47,901 bases of DNA from Promethearchaeota archaeon (GCA_013375495.1 JABXKC010000030.1:1-47901), one strand, 5' to 3'. Positions 8,925 to 17,861 are shown, numbered from the stretch's first letter. Notes: generated by a model not told the origin, from the sequence alone. Numbers and translations: made by a program.

Positions 8925-10589
8925 TTAAGAGATCTTTCTCAATGTTTCATTATTGATGGTTATATTGTAAGAATCGTAGAAATTGGAATAATATTTTTGG
9001 TAAAAAGCTTCTTTTTTTGCTAAAATAGATTTAGTGTCTTCTTTTTCTGGTTTACCAGAAGCCCAAAAGATTTTACCCGAATTATGTAGATTAATTTTAC
9101 TATGATCTTTTATTATTTCACCGGCTTTAATTACAAAATCGATATTAGCAAGAGAATGATTGAATTTCTCATACTCTTTTGAAATGTCAGTATCATTTAA
9201 ATTCAAATTTAGAATGTTGAGGTCTCCGTCAGCTCCTAAACCTAAGTTCCCTTTAATATCGCCAATACCAAGTGATTTGGCAGGGCTCGATCGAGCTAGA
9301 ATTGCAAATTCGTTAAATGTCAGTTCCTTATCATTACTATTGAGAGAATTATCCTTTAGAAAGCCAGTATCCATATCGTTCATAAATTTTTTGCGGGCAT
9401 CATTACTTATTAACCAACTGGCGATTTCGGGAAGGGTTCTAATATCGGCATAGTTTGGGTAGTTTACTGAAAGTTGTAGTTGCCACGGTGATATTTTTAA
9501 CGCTAATTCGATTGCGTTAGCCCACATTACGCAGTCATCTTTTATTTTTTTATTGAATTTTCTTAGGGTTGCAAACGAATCTCCTTCAGATTCTACTGAA
9601 GATCGAATGAGTCTATTAGGGTTTGTTATGTTAGTTAGCTTGTTTATAAGATGCCGATCGGAGGTAATCAAAGGATTTAGTGCGTCAAAACCTACAAATC
9701 CCAAATCCATGTCAAAATCTTGATTCTCGTTATAAAATTTAATCAACTCAGAGTTATCCCCGTCTATATTATAACTTGAACCATGCGCAAGATGAAATAT
9801 TTGAGATCGCTTTATTTCAAAATCATTTTTTGGATTGGGTTTTAACCCAAGAGATTTCACTTTATTCAAGGTTGCGAGTAAGTTTTCTTTAGAATGTTGG
9901 GACTCGTACCCTTCAATATGAGCGTGAATAGAATGAGGTAACCCTAAATGCTCTACAAATCTTGGAAGTTTTTCATACACGTCCATAGGAGTGAAGTTGA
10001 ATAACCTCCCTCTTTCTGATACGTTTTTTCTAACAACTTTCCAATTCCAATACTCTGCTTCGAAGGGGTTGTAGGCTTTCAAACCAAAACCTTTAACTTT
10101 CTCTAGAAGATTTGATAAGAAAACAGCACCTTCTTCAACCATTTTTTTTTGATACTCAAGTTCTAGAGCCCATAAATTGCTAGGATTTAATAAGAAAGCT
10201 TTATCTAATACGGGCAATCGTTGTAAGTCAAACATCGTTTGTTTCGCTAGTGATGGAAAAACATTTGCTTCAAGAATAAAAGTATATCCGTTTGAAATGT
10301 AATTTTTAGCAATAGTATTTAAAGCCAAGCCATTCCAAAGATTCTGAAAATCCTGGTTATCAGAGCCTAATAATCGAACCCAGTTAAGTTGTTGAGACGC
10401 TATGTGAGCGTGAATTTCTACTGCTGCTGGAACGACAGTTTTTCCCTTTGCGTCTATTTCTTTGATATCGTTGCTACTCGTGAATTTATCTACAATTTTA
10501 CCGTCTTCAATTAAAATGTCCTTTGGTTCGCCTTCAATTTTATTAAAGGGATCGAAAACAAAACCATTTTTTACAATAAGTTTGCTCAT
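8925..10589 (-). CDS. fwdA: Formylmethanofuran dehydrogenase subunit A (amidohydrolase subunit), altered metal motif
   Basis: FwdA (554 residues) is the subunit that condenses formate with methanofuran, or hydrolyses formyl-methanofuran in reverse, in the first step of the archaeal Wood-Ljungdahl pathway. Amidohydrolase features are visible: EIHAHI (His60, His62), GLKAYNPFE with Lys171 at the expected carboxylated-lysine position, IHAHIEG (His222, His224) and HLAHG (His266, His269). The conserved TDHPNGG motif that supplies the metal-binding/catalytic Asp appears here as VNYPNYA (Asn376, Tyr377). It is the last gene of a G-like/B/D/A operon and starts 1 base after fwdD ends. The family is certain. 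Whether it keeps the normal hydrolase chemistry is open. Confidence 0.9.
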   Translation of the reverse strand: MSKLIVKNGFVFDPFNKIEGEPKDILIEDGKIVDKFTSSNDIKEIDAKGKTVVPAAVEIHAHIASQQLNWVRLLGSDNQDFQNLWNGLALNTIAKNYISNGYTFILEANVFPSLAKQTMFDLQRLPVLDKAFLLNPSNLWALELEYQKKMVEEGAVFLSNLLEKVKGFGLKAYNPFEAEYWNWKVVRKNVSERGRLFNFTPMDVYEKLPRFVEHLGLPHSIHAHIEGYESQHSKENLLATLNKVKSLGLKPNPKNDFEIKRSQIFHLAHGSSYNIDGDNSELIKFYNENQDFDMDLGFVGFDALNPLITSDRHLINKLTNITNPNRLIRSSVESEGDSFATLRKFNKKIKDDCVMWANAIELALKISPWQLQLSVNYPNYADIRTLPEIASWLISNDARKKFMNDMDTGFLKDNSLNSNDKELTFNEFAILARSSPAKSLGIGDIKGNLGLGADGDLNILNLNLNDTDISKEYEKFNHSLANIDFVIKAGEIIKDHSKINLHNSGKIFWASGKPEKEDTKSILAKKEAFYQKYYSNFYDSYNITINNETLRKIS

Positions 10590-10590
10590 C

Positions 10591-10968
10591 TTATTTCTTC
10601 ACCACGAGTTTTTGCATAATTTCTTCAAATTTTGTTATCGGATCGCGCGTAGCCTCCACATCTACAAGGATATTTTTATAGAGAATATCATCATTTTGAA
10701 CCACAGACAACTGGTTTGACCATATAGAAACGGGCATAGCAACTGTGCCTTCCGGAATGTTTTCATCCTTCTCAACTCTAACTACTACATTTTTCCCTTT
10801 ATTTGATATTTTTAATTGTAAGCTTGAGACTAAATTTAGTTTTTCGAAATCTTGAGGATTAAGAAAACCAACGGCTACTTTCTCTTCTAAAGATTGTACC
10901 GTCCCAAACGCATGCTCTTTTGCTTGATCGTTGTCAATTTTTCTTATAGAATTTAATATAAATTCCAA
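10591..10968 (-). CDS. fwdD: Formylmethanofuran dehydrogenase subunit D
   Basis: This 125-residue protein matches FwdD, the molybdopterin-dinucleotide-binding domain that completes the FwdB catalytic subunit. Motifs include the N-terminal strand MEFILNSIRKI, GFLNPQDFEKL, and MPVSIWSNQL, which corresponds to the MPxSPWAN stretch in the family. It lies between fwdB and fwdA with 1-base gaps on each side, so translation is probably coupled. The C-terminal TRDPITKFEEIMQ is typical of archaeal FwdD. The cofactor would be a tungsten or molybdenum pterin; the sequence does not say which. Confidence 0.88.
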   Translation of the reverse strand: MEFILNSIRKIDNDQAKEHAFGTVQSLEEKVAVGFLNPQDFEKLNLVSSLQLKISNKGKNVVVRVEKDENIPEGTVAMPVSIWSNQLSVVQNDDILYKNILVDVEATRDPITKFEEIMQKLVVKK

Positions 10969-10969
10969 G

Positions 10970-12277
10970 CTATTTCAAACCTCCTTGATGTAATAATTCA
11001 TAAAGTTTAGAAAGTAATTTCTCGTCGGAAGGAAGGTTATTTGGAGCATTTATTATCTTTTGAAACTCAATAGGCACGTGATCAAGGCGATACGCCATTC
11101 CCCCGCTTTCGATTCCCGTTATAGATGTGGGCAATACTACTTCAGCTATGTGAGAAGTAGCTGTGCTATGATTATCTATGAGTATTAGTGGTTTTTTTAC
11201 CATTTTAGAGCTTAATGATTGGGGCAAATGAGCGATAGGATCAGTTCCAACGATTATTGAACTATCGAAGTCGTCTTTTTTGATTTTAGAGATTATCGTA
11301 TCTTCTGTATTGATTACTTGATTGTTCTTAAACTCTATCTTACCAAAAGCTCCATAACCCGAAAGCGCTACGTGGTCGAATCCTGCCATGTTAAAATGAC
11401 CTCCCATCAAAAGCAGCGAAATCCGTCCTTTTACCTGTCTTTCGTTTATCATTTGAATTAATTCTAGTAATTCTTCTACTAGATCGTAATCAGGATGGGG
11501 TTGAATAACTCCTTGACCAAGAATTATTACTCCGTTTTCAGCACCAGTAAGATGGAGTAATAGGCGCTTAAGATCGCTTTGGTCTAACCCTGCAACACCT
11601 TTAGATGGAATACTATTTGCAGAACAACATTCCTCTTTTAATATGCGAATAAGATCAATGTCCTTATTTGGTTCTATAATCAAAGGGAGGTCTCTGACGC
11701 CCATTACTCTAAAGGATGCCGATTTTATAGGGTCGATAATTACTAATGTTTTAATTTCTCTTCCTGTCATACGAAATTTGCCTCGAGAAAAGAGAACTTT
11801 ATTTAATAAGCGAGGAATCGTCTCTGCTGGATTAGCACCCCATAAAATAATTAAATCTCCTTTATTAATAATTTCTGTAATCGTTGTCAGGTTTATACCT
11901 AAGTTTTTTGCTTTTTTTAAGAACTTTCCTTGACAGATTGAAGCGTTTGAATCGATGAATCCATTAATTTCTTGTGCTAATTTCATTCCAGCTTCTTGAG
12001 CTTCACAGGTTACATTCGAAAAACCATATAATAGTGGATTAGAAGAGTTTTTAATGATCTCTATAGCTTTTTTGTAAGCTTCGTCCCAAGATACTTGCTT
12101 TAATTCTCCATCTTTTCTAATCATTGGGTTAGTAATTCTATTTTTAGCGCTTACCTGATCAAACCGTTCTTTTCCTTTTAAACAAGCACCAATAACTTCA
12201 GTTACAAACAAACCGTCGCTTTTAACAATAATATCGTCACATAATAGCGAACAACCCGAACAAGTAAACCTTTTCAT
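10970..12277 (-). CDS. fwdB: Formylmethanofuran dehydrogenase subunit B (molybdopterin/tungstopterin catalytic subunit)
   Basis: FwdB (435 residues) reduces CO2 to formate at a pterin-bound W or Mo site. The N-terminal [4Fe-4S] motif uses Cys6, Cys9, Cys13 and Cys32 (TCSGCSLLCDD). The active-site ligand is Cys115 in NASICQGK, a plain UGC/UGU Cys and not UGA, so this is not the selenium form seen in some methanogens. ILWGANPAET and the C-terminal VLPTS-ESGGMAYRLDHVPI are diagnostic. It lies 35 bases after the ferredoxin-like gene and directly before fwdD. No fwdC homologue is present in the window, so the complex must take FwdC from another locus or lack it. Confidence 0.92.
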   Translation of the reverse strand: MKRFTCSGCSLLCDDIIVKSDGLFVTEVIGACLKGKERFDQVSAKNRITNPMIRKDGELKQVSWDEAYKKAIEIIKNSSNPLLYGFSNVTCEAQEAGMKLAQEINGFIDSNASICQGKFLKKAKNLGINLTTITEIINKGDLIILWGANPAETIPRLLNKVLFSRGKFRMTGREIKTLVIIDPIKSASFRVMGVRDLPLIIEPNKDIDLIRILKEECCSANSIPSKGVAGLDQSDLKRLLLHLTGAENGVIILGQGVIQPHPDYDLVEELLELIQMINERQVKGRISLLLMGGHFNMAGFDHVALSGYGAFGKIEFKNNQVINTEDTIISKIKKDDFDSSIIVGTDPIAHLPQSLSSKMVKKPLILIDNHSTATSHIAEVVLPTSITGIESGGMAYRLDHVPIEFQKIINAPNNLPSDEKLLSKLYELLHQGGLK

Positions 12278-12312
12278 AACGAATTCCTCAATAAATTTTC
12301 ATATTTCAAAAA

Positions 12313-12780
12313 TTAAACATATTCAATTTTAACGGCCTCGCGAGGGCAGTAAGTTTCACAAACGCGACACTCCCTCTCTCTTCCCCCCGCTTCCAACCTT
12401 CTGCAGTGTTCAATTTTTAACAATTCACATTTTCCTCCTATAACCTGAAAAAGTTGGTGTTCCTCAGGAGGATATTCTGGTGCTTTACCACTTAAACTAG
12501 ATGGACAATATCGTGCATTTACAGGGCAAACTGTAACACAAATACCACAACCATCGCAGAGATCCTCGTCTATGTTTATTTTTAGCTCCTTTTGTTGCCC
12601 CTCCTCCGAACCAAGAATCTCTTTTAATGCATCGTATTGTTTTTTATACTTTGGCTCTAAAAGCGGAGGGCAATCGTCAATTTTAACTTTGCCCTTTAAT
12701 AAATCCAAACTAAACGCCATGCATGTGGGTTTCCCGCACTTCTTACAATTAGTTTTCGGTAAAAATTTGTATAATTCCAT
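12313..12780 (-). CDS. Polyferredoxin-like Fwd partner (4Fe-4S domain fused to dicluster ferredoxin)
   Basis: This 155-residue iron-sulfur protein probably delivers electrons to FwdB. An N-terminal domain, LPKTNCKKCGKPTCMAF followed by Cys38, is the CxxCxxxxC type four-cysteine cluster domain known from CODH/ACS gamma subunits. A ferredoxin unit, LCDGCGICVTVCP, follows, and a second Cys set, CRVCETYCP, with Cys in the linker completes it. It is the first gene of the fwd operon and resembles FwdG-type ferredoxins, but with the extra N-terminal domain. The domain combination suggests fusion of two electron-transfer modules. The role is inferred from position. Confidence 0.75.
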   Translation of the reverse strand: MELYKFLPKTNCKKCGKPTCMAFSLDLLKGKVKIDDCPPLLEPKYKKQYDALKEILGSEEGQQKELKINIDEDLCDGCGICVTVCPVNARYCPSSLSGKAPEYPPEEHQLFQVIGGKCELLKIEHCRRLEAGGRERECRVCETYCPREAVKIEYV

Positions 12781-12915
12781 AAAGTTTTGAACTGGTAAGT
12801 TGATTCACCTTAGAATTATTAATAATTTAGAGTTCTACGTGTGATTAATGTTTAGAACTTTATTAATTTCTTTAGATTATTGAATATAAATTATTTAGCT
12901 CCTAAAGATTCAAAT

Positions 12916-12924
12916 GCTTATAAG
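12916..12924 (+). promoter_or_regulatory. TATA box for the MttB-family gene
   Basis: GCTTATAAG, preceded by an A-rich BRE-like stretch, lies about 83 bases before the ATG at 13007. This places transcription start near 12945 and leaves a leader of about 60 bases. It is the only good rightward TATA element in the 226-base gap to the divergent fwd operon. Confidence 0.5.
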
Positions 12925-13006
12925 TATTAAAGTTGAAAACTAATAGTGTTTATATTAACTGGAATTTGTTTTAACCATCCAACAAAATATTGAAATTGAG
13001 TATAGA

Positions 13007-14434
13007 ATGCAAGTTAAAATACTTGAAGATCATCAAATTGAGAAAATTCATCTAAAAACGCTTGAGATTCTTGAAAAAACGGGCGTTAATGTTCCCCACG
13101 AAGAAATCTTATCAAAATTTTTAAGTTACGGTGCAATTGTAGACACTACAAATAATCTCGTAAAAATTCCATCTGATTTAGTCATGGAGCTCCTCTCTCA
13201 AGCCGGAAAAGCCTTCACTATGTACGGTCGTGATCTCTCTAAAAAAGCCGAATTCGGGGCAGGGAAGCGAAATTATAATTCTTCAGCGGGTCAAGCGTTC
13301 TGGATTGACAAAGTTGGGGATCCACGCAGGCATACAACTCTTGAGGATGTTCAGAAGGCTACAAGACTCGGTGATGCTTTAGAACAAATAACAATACCCG
13401 GAGCCATGGCAGATCCGCTTGAAATCCCTCTCGAATGGCGTTGTATCCAGGTAGCTTTAGAAATGTTGAAAAACACTGATAAACCGATCGCTTTTTGGTT
13501 TAACGACAGGCGATCTGCGAAATATCTTATGGATCTACTTGTAGCTCTTAGAGGGGATGAGAAAAACGCTCAGAAATACCCGTTATTCTACCCTCTTTTT
13601 GAGCCTATAAGTCCCTTAAGCTTTCCTTTCAACGGGATTGACTTACTTTTTGAGACGGCTCGACTTAATTTGCCTGTACACATCGGCCCGATGGCTCAAA
13701 TGGGCGTTTCTGCGCCCGCTACAGTTGCTGGGACTTTGGCTCAAGAAAACGCTGAAATTTTGGCTGCTATTTGCATTACTCAGCTTATCCGCGAGGGAAT
13801 GCCCGTGTGTTACGGTGGAATTTGTCACGCTTTTGATATGAAGACCGCACAAATTATCTTTGGAGGTCCTGAACAGGCAATATTTTCGATCGCGATGAGT
13901 CAGATAGGAAAATTTTACGGATTTCCGGTTTACATTAACGCTGGACTGACGGATTCTAAAAAACCAGATGCTCAAGCTGGGCTTGAGAGTGGAATTACGT
14001 TATCGTTAGGAATTGCTTCTGGAGCGGATATATTTGGGCACATGGGTATCTGTGGAATGGATCAAGGCACATCCCTGGACATGCTGATCATGCAATCAGA
14101 GATTATTTCGTACTTAGAAAGTGCTAATAGAGAAATCAACTTCGACGATGATACTTTTGCTACAGATCTCATTAGCGATGTTGGACCTAAAGGAACCTTT
14201 TTGAACAAACTACACACGGTTAAAAACATAAGAAAGGAGTTATGGTTTCCCACTCTCTTGGATCGGAGAAATTACGACAATTGGTTAAAATCGGATTCTC
14301 CTGGCATGGAAAAGCGGTGTCACAATCGCAAAGAAGAGCTTCTTGCGCAACACGAAACAACGCCTTTAGATGTTGACGTGAAAAAAGAGCTTGAAAAATT
14401 AGTTGATGTTGCTAAAAAAAATCTTTCCAAATAA
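13007..14434 (+). CDS. MttB-family corrinoid methyltransferase, non-pyrrolysine type
   Basis: This 475-residue member of the trimethylamine methyltransferase superfamily transfers a methyl group from a quaternary or methylated amine to a corrinoid protein. The N-terminal DHQIEKIHLKTLEILEKTGV, central GPMAQMGVSAPATVAGTLAQ and C-terminal GASGADIFGHMG-type segments are characteristic. True trimethylamine methyltransferase has pyrrolysine encoded by an in-frame UAG; this gene is continuous with no amber codon. It therefore belongs with the non-Pyl group, some of whose members demethylate glycine betaine, carnitine or proline betaine. No corrinoid protein or reactivase gene is next to it. It is followed within about 50 bases by a PIG-L deacetylase and then a GPH transporter, perhaps one uptake-and-use unit. 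The substrate is unknown. Confidence 0.85.
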   Translation: MQVKILEDHQIEKIHLKTLEILEKTGVNVPHEEILSKFLSYGAIVDTTNNLVKIPSDLVMELLSQAGKAFTMYGRDLSKKAEFGAGKRNYNSSAGQAFWIDKVGDPRRHTTLEDVQKATRLGDALEQITIPGAMADPLEIPLEWRCIQVALEMLKNTDKPIAFWFNDRRSAKYLMDLLVALRGDEKNAQKYPLFYPLFEPISPLSFPFNGIDLLFETARLNLPVHIGPMAQMGVSAPATVAGTLAQENAEILAAICITQLIREGMPVCYGGICHAFDMKTAQIIFGGPEQAIFSIAMSQIGKFYGFPVYINAGLTDSKKPDAQAGLESGITLSLGIASGADIFGHMGICGMDQGTSLDMLIMQSEIISYLESANREINFDDDTFATDLISDVGPKGTFLNKLHTVKNIRKELWFPTLLDRRNYDNWLKSDSPGMEKRCHNRKEELLAQHETTPLDVDVKKELEKLVDVAKKNLSK

Positions 14435-14484
14435 CCTTTTAAGAGGATTTTAAATTATAATTAAGATAGGTGATTATAATAGAA

Positions 14485-15312
14485 TTGGATAAATTGAATA
14501 TTTTGGCGATTTTTGCCCATCCTGACGATCTCTCTATATTTTGCAACGGAACACTCGCAAGGTGGGCGTTAGAAGGGCACAATATATACGCTTTATGTTG
14601 TACGAGCGGTGAAGTGGGAACTTTAAGGAGAGATTTAACCAAAGTACAAGTTGCCGCCATTCGGGAAAAAGAATTAAAAACTGCGAACGAACTTATTGGA
14701 GTAAAAGAAACGATAATTCTTGATTATCCCGATGCTGGGTTTATTAACGGCGCTGAGCTCCGCAAGAAACTCGTATATTTTGTCAGGAAGTTAAAAGCCG
14801 ATCGCGTGATAACCTTTGATCCGTGGGTTTCTTATGAAGTTCATCCCGATCATTTAGTAGTAGGAAGAATGGCGGCAGAAGCAGCGGCATTTGCGGCGTT
14901 TCCATTACTCTACACCGATCACTTTAAAGATGGAGTGGAACCCTATGAGTGTTCAGAAGTTTGGTTTATGGGTCTCCTGGGACACAAACCTAATTATTTT
15001 GTAGATATAAGCTCGACTTTAGAAAAAAAAATAGAAGCCGCGTTAAATTTTGAAGCCACTCTCGAGCTTTTAGCAAATTTATTTGCCCCAAACATCGATC
15101 CTGCTAACGTGTCTCCAAGCGAACTGAAAAAGCTCTCTAAATATGCAGCAAGACTATTTCGCGCTATGGCATTAGCAATAGGAAATAAAGTGGATTTAAA
15201 AGCGGCTGAAGCCTTCTTTGTTCAAAAAACCCTTCCGGGACATTTTGATAACTTCCAGCAGTTAACCTCTGAAATGCTAGGAAATCCTTCTGAACAGCCA
15301 AAAATTTATTAG
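14485..15312 (+). CDS. PIG-L/LmbE-family deacetylase
   Basis: This is a zinc-dependent N-acetyl hydrolase of the PIG-L family. The metal-binding motif AHPDD lies near the N-terminus and the second motif, VHPDH, follows in the middle. The family usually has AHPDDE; here the next residue is Leu, so the usual Glu is missing. A perfect AGGTGA ribosome site at 14468-14473 favours the TTG at 14485 (275 residues). A GTG at 14470 lies inside that ribosome site and would add five residues. The gene is downstream of the MttB-family gene by about 50 bases, which suggests shared transcription. Substrates in the family range from N-acetylglucosaminyl lipids to acylated thiols; none can be chosen here. Confidence 0.8.
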   Translation: MDKLNILAIFAHPDDLSIFCNGTLARWALEGHNIYALCCTSGEVGTLRRDLTKVQVAAIREKELKTANELIGVKETIILDYPDAGFINGAELRKKLVYFVRKLKADRVITFDPWVSYEVHPDHLVVGRMAAEAAAFAAFPLLYTDHFKDGVEPYECSEVWFMGLLGHKPNYFVDISSTLEKKIEAALNFEATLELLANLFAPNIDPANVSPSELKKLSKYAARLFRAMALAIGNKVDLKAAEAFFVQKTLPGHFDNFQQLTSEMLGNPSEQPKIY

Positions 15313-15384
15313 CTCGCTGGAAAATTATTCTCTTTTTTTCCATTTAAACTGTTTTTGACTTATCTGTCAAATTATCCATAAATG

Positions 15385-15392
15385 TTTATATA
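15385..15392 (+). promoter_or_regulatory. TATA box for the GPH-family transporter gene
   Basis: TTTATATA within AAATGTTTATATAAAAG lies about 94-101 bases upstream of the ATG at 15486. This is a near-consensus archaeal TATA box, suggesting that the transporter has its own promoter even though it follows the PIG-L gene on the same strand. Confidence 0.55.
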
Positions 15393-15485
15393 AAAGCTTG
15401 TTAAAGTATATTCTAGTCTGAAATATAATTAGAAAATCGTATAATAAATTTCGGAATTTAATTAATAAAAAAAAGTGATTTATGA

Positions 15486-16898
15486 ATGAATGAAACTACA
15501 GAACAATTAGATTATAAAGAACCTTCAATACTTAATACTATTTCCTACGGAGCATCTGGTTTTTGGTACACATTAGCGTATGCTATATTTGATGTATTTC
15601 TATTATACTTCTACGAAACTGTTATTGGATTAGATATTGTTTACATTTTCTCCGCGATGGTTATCTTTACAATCTGGGACGCAGTAAATGATCCGTTGAT
15701 TGGTTTTCTGACAGATCGAATTACGAAATATACGAGAAAGATAGGAAAGCGATTTATCTGGATAATTATTGGTATAATTCCTGCTAATTTCGTCCTTGCT
15801 CTCGTTTACATGCCACCCGGAGGAGACGCAGCTGTAAATCCGTTGCCTTTCTTTTTCTGGATAATATTTACAACCTGTTTATTCGATAGTCTTACAACCC
15901 TTTGTTTTGTTAATGTAGACGCTCTTTTTTTTGACAAATTTCTTACAGATAAAGCTCGTAGAAAGGCTAGAGGTTGGGGAACTCCTCTTTCAATATTAGC
16001 ACTACCAGTTGCGAATATAGTCCCTCCAATAATTCTGGGTCTTTTTGGTGGTATAGACGTTCAAGCCGCTTACATTCCAATGGTATGGCTGATGATTGCT
16101 ACAATAGCACCGATTTCTTTACTATTCCTTCCTGGAATGCGGGAGAATAAGCAAACGATCGAGAGATATTATATAAGTAAGGAAAAACCTGAAGGTTTTA
16201 TTAGCGCTTTAAAATCGAGCTTAAAGCAGAAAAGCTTTATCTACTACATAATTTTGGCCTTCGGATTTCAAGTAGTAATCGGGTGTTTAACAGCCTCTAT
16301 ACCTTACGCTGTCGATTATGTGTTGCCAGAAGTACCGTTTCCAGCTTTTATCAACCAGATAATTTTGTTCGCAGCATTTTTGCAGGCTGCAGTTATTTCG
16401 GTTCCCATCTGGATATGGTTAGCGAAAAGAGTAAAAAATAATAAGAAAATGGCTTTGATTGGGGGGATTGTGCTAACTATTGGGACGCTTTTAACTGCAT
16501 TCTATATAAATATCTTTGATTCGATAATATACCAAACAATTTTAGGCTTTACAATGGGCAATTTCTGGGCTTTGATGACAATCTATTTCTCAGATGTTAT
16601 GGACGAGAGAATAATAATTACAAAATCTCCAAGTAGGGGCGCGACGATAGGCATTTCAAAATTCTTCTCTCGATTATCTCGAGCTGCAATTTACGCTATA
16701 TTTACGTTTGTGCACCTTCTCACTGGCTTCGACGAGACAAATATTATCCCTTCGGCGCAAATAGGTATCCGGTTACATATGAGCGTTATCCCGGCAATAG
16801 TTCTACTAATCTGTACGATTATATATTGGAAGTTCTACCCCATAACGCCAGATGTGTGGATGGAAAACAAGAAAAAGCTCAAAGAACTTGGATTTTAA
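15486..16898 (+). CDS. GPH-family (MFS) sugar/cation symporter
   Basis: This 470-residue membrane protein has about twelve hydrophobic segments. The glycoside-pentoside-hexuronide:cation symporter signature is visible: NTISYGASGFWYTLAYAIFD at the N-terminus and WDAVNDPLIGFLTDR around 60-75. A charged loop, GKRFIWIIIG, follows. The family imports sugars, glycosides or other small solutes with a cation. Its C-terminus, IYWKFYPIT-x-ENKKKLKEL, closely matches the orphan fragment at 47700-47879, so another copy existed or exists in this genome. The start is the ATG at 15486 with AGTGAT 7-12 bases upstream. It is probably linked to the MttB/PIG-L pair by function, but the cargo is unknown. Confidence 0.88.
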   Translation: MNETTEQLDYKEPSILNTISYGASGFWYTLAYAIFDVFLLYFYETVIGLDIVYIFSAMVIFTIWDAVNDPLIGFLTDRITKYTRKIGKRFIWIIIGIIPANFVLALVYMPPGGDAAVNPLPFFFWIIFTTCLFDSLTTLCFVNVDALFFDKFLTDKARRKARGWGTPLSILALPVANIVPPIILGLFGGIDVQAAYIPMVWLMIATIAPISLLFLPGMRENKQTIERYYISKEKPEGFISALKSSLKQKSFIYYIILAFGFQVVIGCLTASIPYAVDYVLPEVPFPAFINQIILFAAFLQAAVISVPIWIWLAKRVKNNKKMALIGGIVLTIGTLLTAFYINIFDSIIYQTILGFTMGNFWALMTIYFSDVMDERIIITKSPSRGATIGISKFFSRLSRAAIYAIFTFVHLLTGFDETNIIPSAQIGIRLHMSVIPAIVLLICTIIYWKFYPITPDVWMENKKKLKELGF

Positions 16899-16921
16899 AT
16901 TTAAATTATTAATTTAATTTC

Positions 16922-16931
16922 TTTTTTTTTT
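16922..16931. terminator. T-tract between convergent genes
   Basis: A run of ten T follows the GPH transporter stop by 23 bases and lies just before the 3' end of the leftward MinD-type gene. It suits termination of the rightward transcript; no stem-loop is evident. Confidence 0.5.
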
Positions 16932-16937
16932 AATTTC

Positions 16938-17861
16938 TCATAATTCCAAGAGAATGTGGGTTAATTTTGTGTATATTTTATTTATTGCTTGGCTTGCAAC
17001 TGATTCTGGGGCATAATCTACGACAGGTTCTGCGTAAGACATCGCTTCTGGGATAGATAAATCGAAGTTAATTCTACCTAAGAGCTCATAATTTGATTTT
17101 TTAATGTAACTGTTTAATTGTTTTTGAGAGGCGCTTTTTAAATCTGCCTTATTGATCACAATCCCGAAAGGAATGTTAAATTGGTTAACCATTTCAATTG
17201 CTCGTTCTAAGTCGTGCAATCCCGAAGGTGTTGGTTCTGTTATTGCAATAACATAGTCTAACCCCGATACAGTAGCAATTACGGGGCAACCTATTCCCGG
17301 AGGGCCATCAATTAAGATAAAGTTCGCATCGTCGAACTCTTTTAGCTCTGTAGAGCGTTCTTTAACTTCTGAAACTAATAATCCGGAGGTAGTACTGCCC
17401 AACTTAGTTTTACCGTAAATTAAAGGAAATCCGATATCCGCCTTATAAGTTATAATTTCTCCGCTTTTCACCGGATTAATTTCAAATGCATCTTCCGGGC
17501 ATAAAACTTTACACGCTCCACACCCTTCACACGCTAAGTAGTCGATAATGGGAACGTTGTTGCTCTCGTCCCAATTTAACGCACTAAATTCGCAAAAATG
17601 GTCGTCATAACATTGCTTACATTGCACGCACTTTTCTTCTAAAAATCGCGCTTTCTTTGTAGTAAATGTGTCTTGGGTTAGAACGTCTTCCTTTGATTTA
17701 GGGGGTAGTATCAAAGCTAAGTTAGGCGCGTCAACATCGCAATCAAGTATAATTAGATTAACTTCTTCATCTTTATGTGCAATGCTAGCAAGCGAAGCTA
17801 CGAGCGAAGTTTTTCCCACCCCTCCTTTTCCACTTATGACAGCAATTTTTTTTCTATTCAC
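16938..17861 (-). CDS. MinD-type P-loop ATPase with inserted ferredoxin domain (second of a pair)
   Basis: This 307-residue ATPase has the deviant Walker A GKGGVGKTS at its N-terminus, LDCDVDAPN, and Walker B/switch DGPPGIGCP. A two-cluster ferredoxin domain is inserted around 70-120 (CVQCKQCYDDHFC and CEGCGACKVLCP). Proteins of this type occur in pairs in anaerobes, often with NifX-like proteins, and belong to the ORP complex gene set of sulfate reducers. They may couple ATP hydrolysis to assembly or transfer of a metal cluster. Its start overlaps the stop of the upstream paralogue by 4 bases, implying translational coupling. The exact client is unknown. Confidence 0.88.
   Translation of the reverse strand: MNRKKIAVISGKGGVGKTSLVASLASIAHKDEEVNLIILDCDVDAPNLALILPPKSKEDVLTQDTFTTKKARFLEEKCVQCKQCYDDHFCEFSALNWDESNNVPIIDYLACEGCGACKVLCPEDAFEINPVKSGEIITYKADIGFPLIYGKTKLGSTTSGLLVSEVKERSTELKEFDDANFILIDGPPGIGCPVIATVSGLDYVIAITEPTPSGLHDLERAIEMVNQFNIPFGIVINKADLKSASQKQLNSYIKKSNYELLGRINFDLSIPEAMSYAEPVVDYAPESVASQAINKIYTKLTHILLEL

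Noticed and set aside
10970..12277. Selenocysteine in FwdB
   Set aside because: The active-site position (residue 115) is an ordinary Cys codon and the frame is uninterrupted.
13007..14434. Pyrrolysine-containing trimethylamine methyltransferase
   Set aside because: There is no in-frame UAG anywhere in the gene; the family relation alone does not imply Pyl.
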